Of a DNA stretch of 64,000 bases, positions 10,870 to 20,369 are shown in pieces. Below the pieces are notes generated by a model. The model was not told where the DNA came from. It did not search any database and saw only the letters and a program-made list of their open reading frames with translations. The stretch comes from Hyaloperonospora brassicae. Taxonomy: Eukaryota > Oomycota > Peronosporomycetes > Peronosporales > Peronosporaceae. Made by a program: the position numbers and the translations under genes. Position 1 is the stretch's first letter; each line of letters opens with the position of its first letter. Location of the stretch: NCBI GenBank assembly GCA_947650285.1, contig CANTFL010000267.1:91205-155204 (forward strand), given 5' to 3'.

Positions 10870-11040
10870 GTGCGTTACACTGAGTTCCAGAGCGTTTGCG
10901 CTCTACCGATATCTGATAGCGCTAAGAATCGACGATGGCTGGTAAAAATAATATTGGAATATTGCGACCCACCCCATACTGTCCATGGCGCTGCTCGCGA
11001 TCGGGTCATCCTGTTCCCAAAACGCGGCATCACCGCATTC
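10870..11040 (+). pseudogene. Possible Gypsy-B chromodomain remnant
   Basis: Within the plus frame 10,780-11,139 (119 codons) the segment RRWLVKIILEYCDPPHTVHG resembles a worn chromodomain core, in which R-x-Y-L-V-K-W-x-G-Y-P-P is followed by H-x-x-W-E-P. The position, just after the integrase C-terminus, is where chromoviruses carry it; the domain is thought to steer integration to modified histones. The key aromatic cage residues are not clearly kept, so the call is tentative. Gypsy-C and Gypsy-D have better preserved copies. Confidence 0.4.
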
Positions 11041-11836
11041 TTTGGCTCGGTTTCTCTTCTAATTGATATTCACGAGAGCCTCGCGCAACAATTCTCGCGG
11101 ATGTTTCGGATATCGTGTACGACTACAACCAGGAGATAAGCGGGATCGCGAGCATCAAATAACTCGCGATATTGGGGGACTCACTGATCGAGAACGCCGC
11201 GCGGGTCGCGTTGCTAAACACCTCGCCGTTGGAGAGCAAGTTCTTGGAGCTGGTGCAGTGTATTGACGATCATCCGTGCTCGTTTAATCCCCCCATGTGC
11301 TCGTTGATTTTCATGCCACATTCGCTCAAACCTCCCAACAACGTTGGCTTCTCCTCGAATAACGAATAATTACGCCATTGAGTAACGGTGACGTTGCTCC
11401 TCGCGTAATAATACGAGTTCAGAGATAGATGGCTATGTGTTCCACCGTCGAATTAATGCATTCCAAGACTTGTACGGTTAAGATTGTCGTACGGAGCGCG
11501 TAGCCGAATTTGGCTTCCCTCGGGTTTGTCTCCATCGCCGGCACATATCGCGCATCTCCTCGACACCAAGCGAACGTTTGATGACTGCAGTCGTACCTTT
11601 TAAACGCGTAGACTCTCCACGTATGTTCGTGAATGGTTGGGTACCGTCACGTTGGACGGTGACGTGAGTCTCTCTCCTTTGTTGTTCGTTCGCCTCACAA
11701 GGTCGTTGTTGGCAGTGTTATCTTGGACGTGTTCGTCCGTGATCACCTCTTTACGAGCTATTTATTGGAGCCTACTGTGCGTTTTCTATCACCCAGGAGT
11801 GTGCGGTTCTAATTGTAGGGTGGTGGTGTAAAGGTG
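11041..11836 (+). other. Gypsy-B 3' untranslated region
   Basis: Sequence between the pol remnant and the 3' LTR. Short overlapping frames (11,063-11,266, 11,172-11,369, 11,637-11,831) carry no motif. The last bases before the LTR at 11,837 are purine-rich (GTAGGGTGGTGGTGTAAAGG), a possible worn polypurine tract, the primer for second-strand synthesis. Confidence 0.45.
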
Positions 11837-11865
11837 TGTATCATTACACAACTAGCATACATATA
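11837..11865 (+). repeat. Gypsy-B 3' LTR, first fragment
   Basis: Begins TGTATCATTACACAACTAGC, matching the first bases of the 5' LTR at 4,567 with few differences. It stops after 29 bp at a TA where the pogo element is inserted. Confidence 0.75.
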
Positions 11866-13847
11866 CAGATACCTTACAGTGTGAGAGCGCGCTTTGTCCA
11901 TAAAATTTCGCTGTGTCCTTAAAATCGTAATTAACCTAAAGGACACCACTTCGATTCTGTTGGAATATGATTGTATTTAAATCTTTGGGAATATTCTGTA
12001 GGAATTGGATAATTGGAATAAGTTTATAGGAAAGTAAGATATGAAGAAAAAATATAGAAATCTAAGTGATTTAACATATTTAATATCAGTTTCATTTTTG
12101 CGTGCTATTAAGTAAGCGCTGTTAGTTTGTAGTATGGGTCACCGAGCTTACTCCATCGAAAAAAAATCGGTGGTTTGCTGCTGGTGCATGCTCTGAAGAA
12201 GCTGTTGGCGGCATTTCTCGGTCAGCAGTTGCATCTCCACATTATCAATCTTGTGTGAGAATAGGTATGTAGACAATTGTATTGCAGCACTCAGCGCGTC
12301 GCGATAAGTGAAGATGGGATTTTCGTCTACGTCGCTGTCGTCATTACGCGGAAATGGCTCAGAGGTGGCAGTTGCATCGGAGTTGGGTTCCCATTCTTTC
12401 AGGTTATTGTCACACTCCAGATAGTCGTCTGCATCCATGCCATCAGATAATCATATTTGTCGATTACATTAGCCAAGATTGAGAGTTCATTGGGACGCAC
12501 CGGCTCATCTTGCCTACAAAGCACTGCCTCCATAACTCCCGACACCATTCCGGTTTGATTTCAACAGTGTCGAATCGTTTCAGGGAGAATCTCAGCCCAC
12601 GATTTTCCACCATACGGATTGCGCTCAGAACGTCGAGCTTCTTGTCCTCCGTCCCTTCTGTCACCATGTTCAGTAGTTACTGCACGAATTAGGCCTTGTA
12701 CTTGAGATTGAAGTTTCGAATAATGCCCGCGTCCATCGGCTGCAAACGAGAGGTGGTATTTGGCGGAAGGAAGTAAATGTATACGTTTGAGAGATCTAAA
12801 TTGACATGTGGGGTCGCGTTGTCGAGCAGCAGAAGGACTTTTCGACCACTTAGTTTGAGATTGAACGCTTTTAACCAATTTGCAAAGATGTCGTCAGTTA
12901 TCCATGCATTTGCCTTTGCATGGAAGTGGACGGGTAGCTTGGAAACGTCGATGGCTTTGAAGCAACGGGGGTTGAGGGACTTGTCGATCACGATGGCGTC
13001 CAGTCTCTTATCCCATCCATATTGGACCATAGCCCTATCGAAATGCGTGAATCATCTTTCTTCTTGCCACTTAAAGGCATCGTTGTTAGATCCTGCGAAG
13101 GCATCATGCGATAGAATAGACCGTATTTATCCATATTGAAAACGTCGCACACTGCGTAGCCGTCGAGAAGGGTCCGGAGTTCCTGGCGCCGCTGGTGAAG
13201 GATCTTTAGCTCGACTAAGGCCGCCTCGCCATGTAGTCGGTAAGACTTGATGCCGTGTCGGGCTTTAAGCCTCGACACCCACAAAAGCGAAAGCGTCGTC
13301 GTTACACCTGGGTCCTTGATCAGTAGATTGGCCTTATGGTGGAGGATAGATTCGGTAAATGTGACTTAACTTTGAGTGTCAAGCACGAAATAGAACAGCG
13401 CTTTCTCCACCTCGGCATGTCTGCCCTTCTGCTGCCATTTGGCTCCCGGATTGAGGGTGACAGTAATGTCCTCGCTCGGAATACTGCTGATCGTGGACCG
13501 TGCAACACGGACTCCAAACTTTCCCAGCGCCCATCGACAGAGATCGGCTTGCGTGAGTCCAAGGTTCTCTCGCTGGTGTATCTGTAGTGCTCTCTTCTGG
13601 ACGAAGGAACGGTGCGTTCAGGGCGCCATTCGTACGTCGCGTTTGTCTGCGGAGGTGTTCGGAAATTGCGAATTGTTCTTGCGTGGGGAGAATGGGACGG
13701 GTGGCGGGCGTCACTACGTTCTTTTGTCCAATAGCTATGCGATAGAATAAATACACTTAAAATTTGTATGTGTTTTTTTGTCCAGTAAAATGCGGTTCAA
13801 ACCTGTGTTGGCATTTAACCGTGGCCCCTCTATCTGTGAGCTATCTG
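11866..13847 (-). mobile_element. pogo/Tigger-type DNA transposon
   Basis: A 1,982 bp element inserted in the Gypsy-B 3' LTR. Its ends are inverted and imperfect: left CAGATACCTTACAG, right (reverse complement) CAGATAGCTCACAG. TA flanks both sides (11,864-11,865 and 13,848-13,849), the target duplication of the Tc1/mariner/pogo superfamily. The Gypsy-B 5' LTR is the empty site. The only gene is a broken transposase on the minus strand. Each terminus has two CAG-containing repeats about 8 bp apart, so the true end could be the inner CAG with the outer one added by mutation, but the outer position is the one that leaves TA on both sides. Confidence 0.8.
12148..13756 (-). pseudogene. pogo-like DDD transposase (broken)
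   Basis: Transposase with a CENP-B/pogo layout. N-terminus (13,379-13,756): a helix-turn-helix region with EHLRRQTRRTNG. Middle (12,988-13,284): WVSRLKARHGIKSYRLHGEA, the end of the CENP-B-type DNA-binding domain, then VFNMDKYGLFYR with the first catalytic Asp at 13,129-13,131. Core (12,689-13,030): VLLLLDNATPH and LQPMDAGIIRNF with the second and third Asp, 29 residues apart. Tail: 12,464-12,667 and an acidic C-terminal piece 12,148-12,438. All three catalytic aspartates survive, but frameshifts at roughly 13,380, 13,030, 12,690 and 12,460 split the gene. In typical relatives the first motif reads NMDETG; here E-T is K-Y. Plus-strand frames at 12,777-13,139 and 13,439-13,750 are shadows. Confidence 0.85.
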
Positions 13848-13849
13848 TA

Positions 13850-13991
13850 TACATTTTAAAAAATAGTCATATGCTACATCCGAGACAGCGGGTGATGTCA
13901 TTCGTATCACTATTGGCAGGTAAGTTTAAGTGATTCTTATTATCAGCCAATAGAGACGAAGTGTTAAGATGAGTAGTTCCCATCAGTTTAA
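13850..13991 (+). repeat. Gypsy-B 3' LTR, second fragment
   Basis: Continues the LTR after the pogo insertion, matching the 5' LTR from the AGTCATATGCT block through CACCCGAG/GGGTGA, AGAGACGAAGTG and the TTCCCATCAGTTTAA block. It ends at CAGTTTAA, which is duplicated on the far side of TIR-X. Confidence 0.75.
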
Positions 13992-14465
13992 GGTCACGAC
14001 TAGGGGCACACCCAATTTTTGCTAGGGGCACACCCGCCAGATTCAAAAGATGATGAAAAGGACTTCACATTTTATGGTACAGAATAAGTGAAACACGTAG
14101 TCACTTCCTACTGCTCAATATATCCCTATCTTAAACGGTAAATAAACTCATGCGCAAATTATATAAAACTATTTTAGCCAGATCATATCCAAACGGGCAA
14201 TGCCTACTAGGATCTAACTATCCCGAAGACGGCATACAATCCGATGGTACGTTATTAACATCTTGCCATCGGCAGTGGCAACGACATCCGAGTTTCTACG
14301 TGCTAAAAGTCACAAGTCATTTTTAGCTGGCCCGCCAACGATAATCACGAGTCGAGAGCGTAAAGTCCGGTCGCAGACTGTGCCGAAGATTTCTACACGA
14401 CTAAAGTCGCTAACGTGGAGATACTTCTGCAATCGTAGAACAAACTTCGTGCGTGCAGGTGCAAC

Positions 14466-14831
14466 GTGGAACAAACTTTGCGCGTGGCAGGACGCACGCA
14501 AGTCGAGAAAGTTTTCAATAGAACGTTCGATTATTACCAAAAGGTGATATATCTTGCACGAGTCGCCGAGGTTACGGCTTGGCGCGGGGGCAGAGGAGAA
14601 AGACACAGCGCCTTGATGGTTGGCCACGTGTCGAGAATACCGGAAACTAGTGAAGAAGTGGCACAAGATTTCAAAGCGCATGCCAGTGCCGGGGTGATCA
14701 GCAGCTCATTGTCTTACTCGGTATCAGACAGCGCTGAACGCGGAAAAACAGGGGGTTCAATTCTTCCGCTAGACCTAGAAGAAGATTATATCTTGCTAGA
14801 AGTTGTCCCGGTCTTTGGCGAAAAGTTTTAA
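14466..14831 (+). other. Unassigned open frame in TIR-X
   Basis: A 121-codon plus frame, starting ATG, with an acidic C-terminal stretch (LDLEEDYILLEVVPVFGEKF). It overlaps an equally long minus-strand frame (14,310-14,681), so at most one can be real. No domain recognised. A second plus frame 14,263-14,547 (94 codons) overlaps it. If TIR-X is autonomous its transposase should be here, but I see no DDE-type motif. Confidence 0.3.
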
Positions 14832-15688
14832 CGTGGTTGCATATTTACTGGATAGCCGTGGGTCGGGGTAGACCCGCCATTGATGGCAGCTCTCGCTTCC
14901 ACCAGGTCTTCGGTAGAGAAAGATTTAGCTGAGTGATGATCGACGGCTGCTGCTTACACTTCGTGTATACGTGACAGAAAGCAGTATTTAAAACAAAACG
15001 AGTGCAGTGGAACAATATTTGTCATCATGTGCCCAAGCGAACGCAGCCAGTGCTTCAAGAACGACATGTTAGCTAAATAAACTTGGATTTGTCGTCCCGT
15101 AAGTTAATCAAGCAGAAAGGTGAACTCATTCTTACAAGATAGCGCTAGTGGGGCATCGATTCTCGTAGACTTTGGCCGCGGCTTACTGCTGAAAAAAGTG
15201 GCCGCACAAAAATATAACTGTGTCGACGTTGGAGACAAATGGAAATAGACGCTTATGACAAACGTCGTCGCGAACTGAGAGTTGCAAGCAAAAGCCAGAC
15301 AACAGCCGTCTTCCAGCGCTGGCTAATACATCAACATGACCTTCGCTTCAGGAATTAACACATCACGCGTAGATCGTACAATGGCCTCACAATGACGCAA
15401 GTAGCAACCTTGTCGATTCCAAGAGGTCGTGCAGCTGTAGCGCTGCATAAGATAAGACAAGCGAGAATCCTCATGCAATGCAACACTGTGATGTGCGACC
15501 TGTGACGACGGGCAATACGCAACGCAATGCTGTCGTGTGCAAGAGTAGACTATTGAGGCACAAGAGGTGACGTTTTGAACGCAACAGGTGAATTCGAGTG
15601 ACGTCAGGAGAGGAAAATGAAGACGTATGTCATCATGCAAAAACTTGACATGCGTCTGTCGTACACAATATCTTGAGGAAAGCCAAGT
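14832..15688. other. TIR-X interior without a recognised gene
   Basis: Contains a 105-codon minus frame (15,323-15,640), cysteine- and histidine-rich, without a spacing I can match to a known zinc finger. Otherwise nothing is supported. Confidence 0.3.
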
Positions 15689-16081
15689 TGTAACGGGGCA
15701 GCCTCTTACATGGAAATTGGCATTTGAGAGATAATGACAATAAAGAATATGAAGTTGAATATTCTTTGAACAATATCACCAAAGCGGTGATATTGAAGGG
15801 TCGACCAAAGCGTCTGCTTATTGGTTGATAGCTTGACGATATCAGCCCACCAATTGCCGCAAGACGGGTGTAATGAGTGGTGACGTGACGTCACCCTACA
15901 TTCAGTTCGATTAGTATAATAAAGTTAAGTCAAACAGAGAGACAGTAGTTAGAAGACTTAATTATATTAATATAACAGTTCTGCTTTTACCTTACCTACG
16001 CTTCCTTGTTTGCCTCGTGTACGTCTGTCGGGCGCACCAAATCCCTTGCGTTAAGCTCACGCAAGGGTGTGCACCGTTACA
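15689..16081 (+). mobile_element. Solo LTR S2 (family LTR-S) with perfect 5 bp target duplication
   Basis: A 393 bp LTR starting TGTAACGGGGCAGCCTCTTACA and ending GTGTGCACCGTTACA, flanked by CAAGT at 15,684-15,688 and 16,082-16,086. It is inserted in TIR-X, making it the youngest layer of the stack. It aligns end to end with S1 and S3 and differs from them at scattered bases. It keeps the same series of hairpins, for example GGTGACG/CGTCACC and CCCTTGCG/CGCAAGGG. Confidence 0.85.
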
Positions 16082-16482
16082 CAAGTAATACACCATGTTT
16101 CAGAGATATTTAGCATTTCGAAAGACTTCAAAGTATCGTTGCGCCGCTGCAGCATCTTCAGCACCTCCGCTAACCCACAAATCTAAGTTAAATAAGAGCC
16201 AATGCGGTGCCCGTGAGACCAACAACAACCATCCTCAGAGCTTGACTGAACTCGGACGTTTGTTTAGCTACAGCGGACACTGCTTGGAAACAGCTTTGAT
16301 CTCGGCTGCCTCGGTCTTACCCAAGACTCGGGACCCTAGCAAAAGTTTCTTCTTCTTAATCCTCTCCTCATATTGAAGAAGTTAAAATTCATCTCCTTGC
16401 CCTCCAGAGCCCTAGGCCATTCGATTACATCAATTTAGTTGAGTTGTATATAGTTAAACTGTACTCGACTGTATACGTACAT
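16082..16482 (+). other. TIR-X right interior
   Basis: A 93-codon plus frame from an ATG at 16,095 to 16,376 is serine- and asparagine-rich and unrecognised. The ATG lies just beyond the inserted LTR, so the frame may have been longer before the insertion. Nothing else is seen before the right inverted repeat. Confidence 0.3.
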
Positions 16483-16586
16483 TATTTGGCACCATAAAAT
16501 GGGATGTCTATTTCATCGTCATTTCAAGCAGGCGGGTAAGCCCCTAGCAAGTATGGGGTGTGCCACTAGTCGTGGACATAGTTTAA

Positions 16587-16730
16587 TAATCAATCCTACA
16601 TAATACGAAAACAGATAATACCAAAGCAAATGATGCACATGGTCTTAAGCGCTAACTACGCAAGGCTCCCTATCACTTATTCGGAAGAACCAATAGTGTG
16701 CATAAGTAACGGATTTCTTGTCCCCTTATG
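16587..16730 (+). repeat. Gypsy-B 3' LTR, last fragment
   Basis: Aligns with 4,736-4,881: AACAGATAATACC, ATGGTCTTAAGCGCTAA, GGAAGAACCAATAGTGTG and a worn end GTCCCCTTATG in place of GCCCCGTTACA. Similarity stops at 16,730, taken as the right end of Gypsy-B. Confidence 0.75.
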
Positions 16731-17280
16731 GTGCCGGGTCAACATAGACGCCTGTCCCGCTCAAGATCCAGATCCTCGCGCAGCTCGAGAGTTAAGAAAT
16801 TGACCTCATAATGATTAAGATAGTCGAACTGAATTGCCTGGACCAGGTCTATCGGCACTCCTAAGACCGCCACTACCATATTCTTTGGTGAATAGCACGG
16901 TGAGGAACGCTTTTTAGTCGAGAGTATCATTAACCTTATTTAAATGAAGGGACGTCAGACGGCTTACCACATCTAATGGCGCAGGTAATGTAAGTCGAGT
17001 TATAATCTAATTATTGTTCCTGGACTAATGGATTTCACTCGTATCCTCAACTAGCAGTATGAAGAGGCTCGTTTATGCTCATGGGGGCTATCACCAAAAA
17101 AAATTCGAGGCTCGTTTATGTTCTGGCGAGTTATCTATACAAAATGTCAAGGCGCTTATATAGGGCATATAAGGTCTAAAACTTGTCGGATATTTCTGAA
17201 ATGATGCACGCACTTTGATTGGTCTGATCAAGTAGGATGACTTCTTTGGTGTCACGCACAATCAAAATTATACACGCAAC
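16731..17280. other. Unassigned spacer
   Basis: A 63-codon minus frame (16,739-16,930) with an acidic end (LELREDLDLERDRRLC) is unrecognised. GAGGCTCGTTTATG occurs twice, at 17,064-17,077 and 17,107-17,120, a 43 bp direct repeat. No gene supported. Confidence 0.3.
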
Positions 17281-17725
17281 TCAGACACGGTTGTAAAATG
17301 ATAAACAGGGAAACCTTGTTACGCTTGAATGCCGGTGCGATTTATACCGCGCCTTAGGTATAGTGCGTTTCTCAAACGATTGCGAGCTGCCGTAAGTTTT
17401 CAATATAGGCTCCAAAGCGAATGCGTACAACATTGTATAAATCCATTTTAAGATTGAGCAAACGCGTATCGCCACTTTCACCGTAACGGGGGTACCATCA
17501 GTGCCCGACGCTGACATCGATGGAGTAGTTGTGTTCAATGCAACAATCTCTCGCACTGACTTCATTAAGATAAATCATCGACGAATTGTGCACCGGAGCT
17601 CGATGGACTCGTGGAGCAGCTGGACGGAAAACCGCCGCTTCACTTCAATGTTCTCGTGACCCTGTCGCAGCTGCTATATTCGTTGCCGGCTTGTCCGTTT
17701 CTCGTACATACTTGCACGAGTATAT
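17281..17725 (-). repeat. R1 repeat, copy 1 (unassigned, with coding trace)
   Basis: This segment aligns in reverse complement with 28,880-29,290. Shared blocks, read on the minus strand, include GAGAAAYGGACAAG, GCTGCTCCACGA, CCGGTG.ACAATTCGTC, GTCAGTGCGAGAGA and CATTCGCTTTG.AGCCT. The minus strand holds a 94-codon frame (17,281-17,565), serine/threonine-rich at its start (VALNTTTPSMSASGTDGTPV) then hydrophobic. In the other copy the first block is ATGGACAAG, a plausible start codon, changed here to ACGGACAAG. The unit may be the N-terminal coding region of a transposon I cannot name. Both copies are broken. Confidence 0.5.
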
Positions 17726-18114
17726 TTTCTTAGTCACCCGGCTGTAGAGGTTCCGCTTAAGTGGCACGCTCCTATAAATTACGGGTAAGCCGTTGTATAC
17801 TTTCCATTACAAGCGTGCGTGCTCCCGTATGTACACGTGAGCGTTAAAAAAGCGTGAGTGAGAGAGCTGATCAAATGTTACATAAATTAGTGGGGGAATA
17901 GCGCTGAATGTGTAAAGTCCTGATTCTTTCGATCAACCCTCTTCTCCTGACTTAAATTACTTCATACTAAAATCTCCTATGCAGCTTTTTTGTCACCGCC
18001 CATGCGCACGTCTAACAGCGAATGATGATAAGTTTGGCTAATAGTTTGGTCTTTATCAACCAATTGGGAGCAAGGCTAAATATATCCCTTTAACATTATT
18101 TTCCATATATATTA
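17726..18114. other. Spacer between R1 copy 1 and TIR-Y
   Basis: AT-rich, no frame of note. The last 40 bases contain TTAACATTAT, which recurs in inverse orientation just outside the right end of TIR-Y. Confidence 0.35.
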
Positions 18115-18179
18115 GGGAATTGCTAAATTCACACCCCTTTCCTTCGATTCACACCCTTCCTTCAAGATCTTATATATAA

Positions 18180-18467
18180 GGTCGAGATCCAGACAGGTCT
18201 GACTCAATTGAGCTTGCCGAAGCCGCTGCAATTGGCGAGACAGCTTTCTTTGCCGATGCGTCTGACGTTGCTGTAAAGGATGAAGCTGTGACGCTTACCG
18301 CGAAAACGGAAGCCGTTGCCGAGTATATGACGGTTGTAGAGAAGGAGAAGACGGACGTTGGCGCTACATTGGAGGGCTCTGTGGAGGTACAGGAGGCTAA
18401 CGTCGAGCAAGTGGATACCGATTACAAACCCGCATCTACTTCCATCACGGAGACGAAGAGCAACTAA
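18180..18467 (+). other. Acidic Ala/Glu/Val-rich open frame in TIR-Y, no ATG
   Basis: A stop-free plus frame of about 95 codons directly after the left inverted repeat, ending in TAA at 18,465-18,467. It encodes a low-complexity acidic protein segment (AEAAAIGETAFFADASDVAV at its start, TETKSN at its end), predicted mostly helical. There is no ATG before codon 55 or so, so it would need an upstream spliced exon, a non-ATG start or an out-of-frame remnant. Composition is unlike the surrounding AT-rich DNA and unlike the other frames in this element. Function unknown. Confidence 0.35.
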
Positions 18468-18599
18468 GCCTCGAGTGGAGGGAACGGCTACATTTCCACA
18501 CGAACGTACCGTCTCCGGCTAAGTATAAACGCCGCTGACCATCACACGCAGGATCAAAGGTGTCATATTACTCACGATAAAGTTTCAGCTGCGTTATAA

Positions 18600-19660
18600 T
18601 GAGACAAAGACCACTGCCACCACAACGTAGATACGAAATTAGTAACTGTCGTTCATGTATACAGTAGATAAATACCATCGTAGCCGATACGCTTTTTGAT
18701 ACGAGGCGAAGAAATATACGTTGTTGCCATCTCGAAGTTTGCTTTGATCTGCACGGTTAGCTTTGTGCCCTTGTCTCTGTATGATTGATCGACACTGAGT
18801 ACTTCGTGACTTGGAACATAACCTCGTCAAGCGTTAACATCACGATACAAAGATTCATTCGAGGACACTTGATCACAACTGCATTCTCCGTTGTCTCTCT
18901 GTTGTCCGTGCTACCCGAATGTTCCTCATGATACGTTCATTTTGGTGGCACAAGTACAGCAAGTGACTGTGGCTATGCGGAGATAAGCGCACGTGTCTGA
19001 GCTGCTCGGTAAGGTGTGTCAGCGGGTGTTTAGCTGCATTCTTTGCTGCTACAAAGATAAGGCTCACTAGTTCTTCAAACAGTCAAGTTGAGATTGCAAG
19101 GCGCTCCTTCATTCAGAACACCGCCTCCGGTCCGAGACCTTATCTACACGGATAGACAAGTGCTGTAGTACGTGCAGAAAACTGATCTTGAGGTCGAGTC
19201 AGTATCTCGCAGTAAGTAGATGACGTCGAATATGAATAAACACGAACTGACACTGTCGATTACTTTTTTACACACTGCAAAATGACACCTAATGAGCTGG
19301 AATGCAGGTACCAGTTCCTTCTCGAGGTGGTCAGCAGGCACTTGACCGGATCTTCAGTCGCTGCATGCGTTTGTTGCACTCGTATCTAAAACATCTGAGC
19401 TGAGATGTCGTCATACAAAGTCTCTCTCAATGACTACTCCACGTAGCTGCCAACATACGCAGTGCATGTGATGCTATGTGTATTGTATACAATACAGAGT
19501 AGTTGATATGTAAGAGAGTCGCCACTACCTGCAGACAAAGGGATCGCATTCAAAGGCCATTTCCGTCCATCTTCACCTGTGTGACCTGGCCACGAACGGT
19601 TCATTCACTGCAGTGCTATCGCAATCGAAGCTGTTGACGTTGCAGTGAAATTTGTATTGT
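18600..19660. other. TIR-Y interior without a recognised gene
   Basis: Short minus frames (18,639-18,830, 18,873-19,067, 19,144-19,341) of 63-65 codons lie in series on the same strand. They are rich in Arg, Ser and His and could be pieces of one broken gene, but no transposase signature is seen. Confidence 0.3.
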
Positions 19661-19674
19661 GTTAATAGAATACT

Positions 19675-20088
19675 GTGGACATCGCTCGTTCCCGTACAGC
19701 GCAACTCTTGTGCGAACATTTTGGCATTAAACCTGTCGCGCACATTTTGCGTGTTCCCACTTCGATTGCTACGCACTGTCACAAGTGCTGCTGTGCGTTC
19801 TCGTTTCTTCGTCTGATTACGTTCCACAACTCGTTTCGTCTCATGTCATTTAAAAATTGGATCACTGCGCGCATGGACAGAGGCCATCTAAAAACGTGCA
19901 AAAAAACTCGTAAAGCTCAGATCGACTTCCAGACCAGCAAATTTGTAACTTTAGACGGCACGGTGACGTCGGATGCTTGTCGTGTGCTTTATTTGCTCAT
20001 CTTGTTTGGCATTTTGCGCGCGCATGATCGATATTTGCGCCACGAGCCACGCGCCCTATCGTTGCGGGAAAATGTTTATCGATACTGA
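19675..20088 (+). other. Unassigned open frame in TIR-Y
   Basis: A 137-codon plus frame from ATG, the longest in the element. It has a Cys/His pair near residues 34-39 (HCHKCC), a basic middle (GHLKTCKKTRKAQIDFQTSK) and a C-terminal leucine-rich stretch. It overlaps an 84-codon minus frame (19,573-19,827) by 153 bases. No domain is recognised. Its position at the end of the element would fit the C-terminal part of a transposase, but that is only position. Confidence 0.35.
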
Positions 20089-20369
20089 CATTTGTGAATA
20101 GATACAGACGTGAGTAGTATCTTATGTTATTCTTACATATCACTTGCCAATTAATGGCCCAGATTCTTGAGTAATAACTTTGTCAGAAATCAAGCCTTAA
20201 AATGAATAGGGATTTATATATAAGATTTTGTAGGAAGGGTGTGAATTTGAGGAAAGGGGGTGTGAATTTAGCAATTCCCAAATATTCCCTTAGCCAGATA
20301 ATGTTAATGGAATTTTCAACTAGGATAATTTGTACATTGTTGAATAATATATCGATGACATAAAAGGAC

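Larger units (their letters stand above)
13992..16578. mobile_element. TIR-X, 2.2 kb element with 96 bp terminal inverted repeats
   Basis: Ends 13,992-14,087 and 16,483-16,578 are inverted repeats of about 96 bp. The left one starts GGTCACGACTAGGGGCACAC and holds CTAGGGGCACACCC twice, about 22 bp apart; the right one has the same layout with CTAGTGGCACACCC and CTAGGGGCTTACCC. An inner part, GATGAAA...GAC.TC.CATTTTATGGT, is shared by both. The flanking 8-mers CAGTTTAA (13,984-13,991) and TAGTTTAA (16,579-16,586) occur once in the Gypsy-B 5' LTR, which gives an 8 bp target duplication. Removing the solo LTR S2 leaves about 2.19 kb, almost the length of TIR-Y. I found no transposase motif. An 8 bp duplication and G-rich long TIRs allow Merlin-, Mutator- or hAT-like elements, and I do not choose. 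Confidence 0.75.
4567..16730 (+). mobile_element. Gypsy-B, nested Ty3/Gypsy retrotransposon with 3 kinds of later insertions
   Basis: A Ty3/Gypsy element reading left to right: 5' LTR 4,567-4,881, gag, protease, reverse transcriptase, RNase H, integrase, a 3' region and a 3' LTR. The 3' LTR is split into 11,837-11,865, 13,850-13,991 and 16,587-16,730. The two gaps hold a pogo element and TIR-X. A solo LTR sits in RNase H and another in TIR-X. The 5' LTR serves as a paralogous empty site: its sequence runs continuously across both places where the 3' LTR is broken, which fixes the borders of the insertions. Without the insertions the element would be about 7.2 kb. Coding parts are broken by many frameshifts and stops. 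I see no matching 5 bp target duplication at the outer ends (GGAAG left, GTGCC right), in keeping with its age. Confidence 0.8.
18115..20279. mobile_element. TIR-Y, 2.2 kb element with about 66 bp terminal inverted repeats
   Basis: Inverted repeats at 18,115-18,180 and 20,213-20,279 match at nearly every base: both begin GGGAATTGCTAAATTCACAC and end in CTTATATATAA. Each contains ATTCACACCC twice, about 20 bp apart, the same architecture as the doubled GGCACACCC of TIR-X. Length (2,165 bp) is close to TIR-X without its insertion. The flanking 8-mers ATATATTA (left) and AAATATTC (right) agree at 6 of 8 positions, a weak candidate target duplication. The ends could lie further out, because TTAACATTAT occurs inverted on both flanks. 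No transposase motif was found. Confidence 0.7.

Noticed and set aside
12777..13139. 120-codon plus-strand open frame
   Set aside because: Antisense of the pogo transposase catalytic core.
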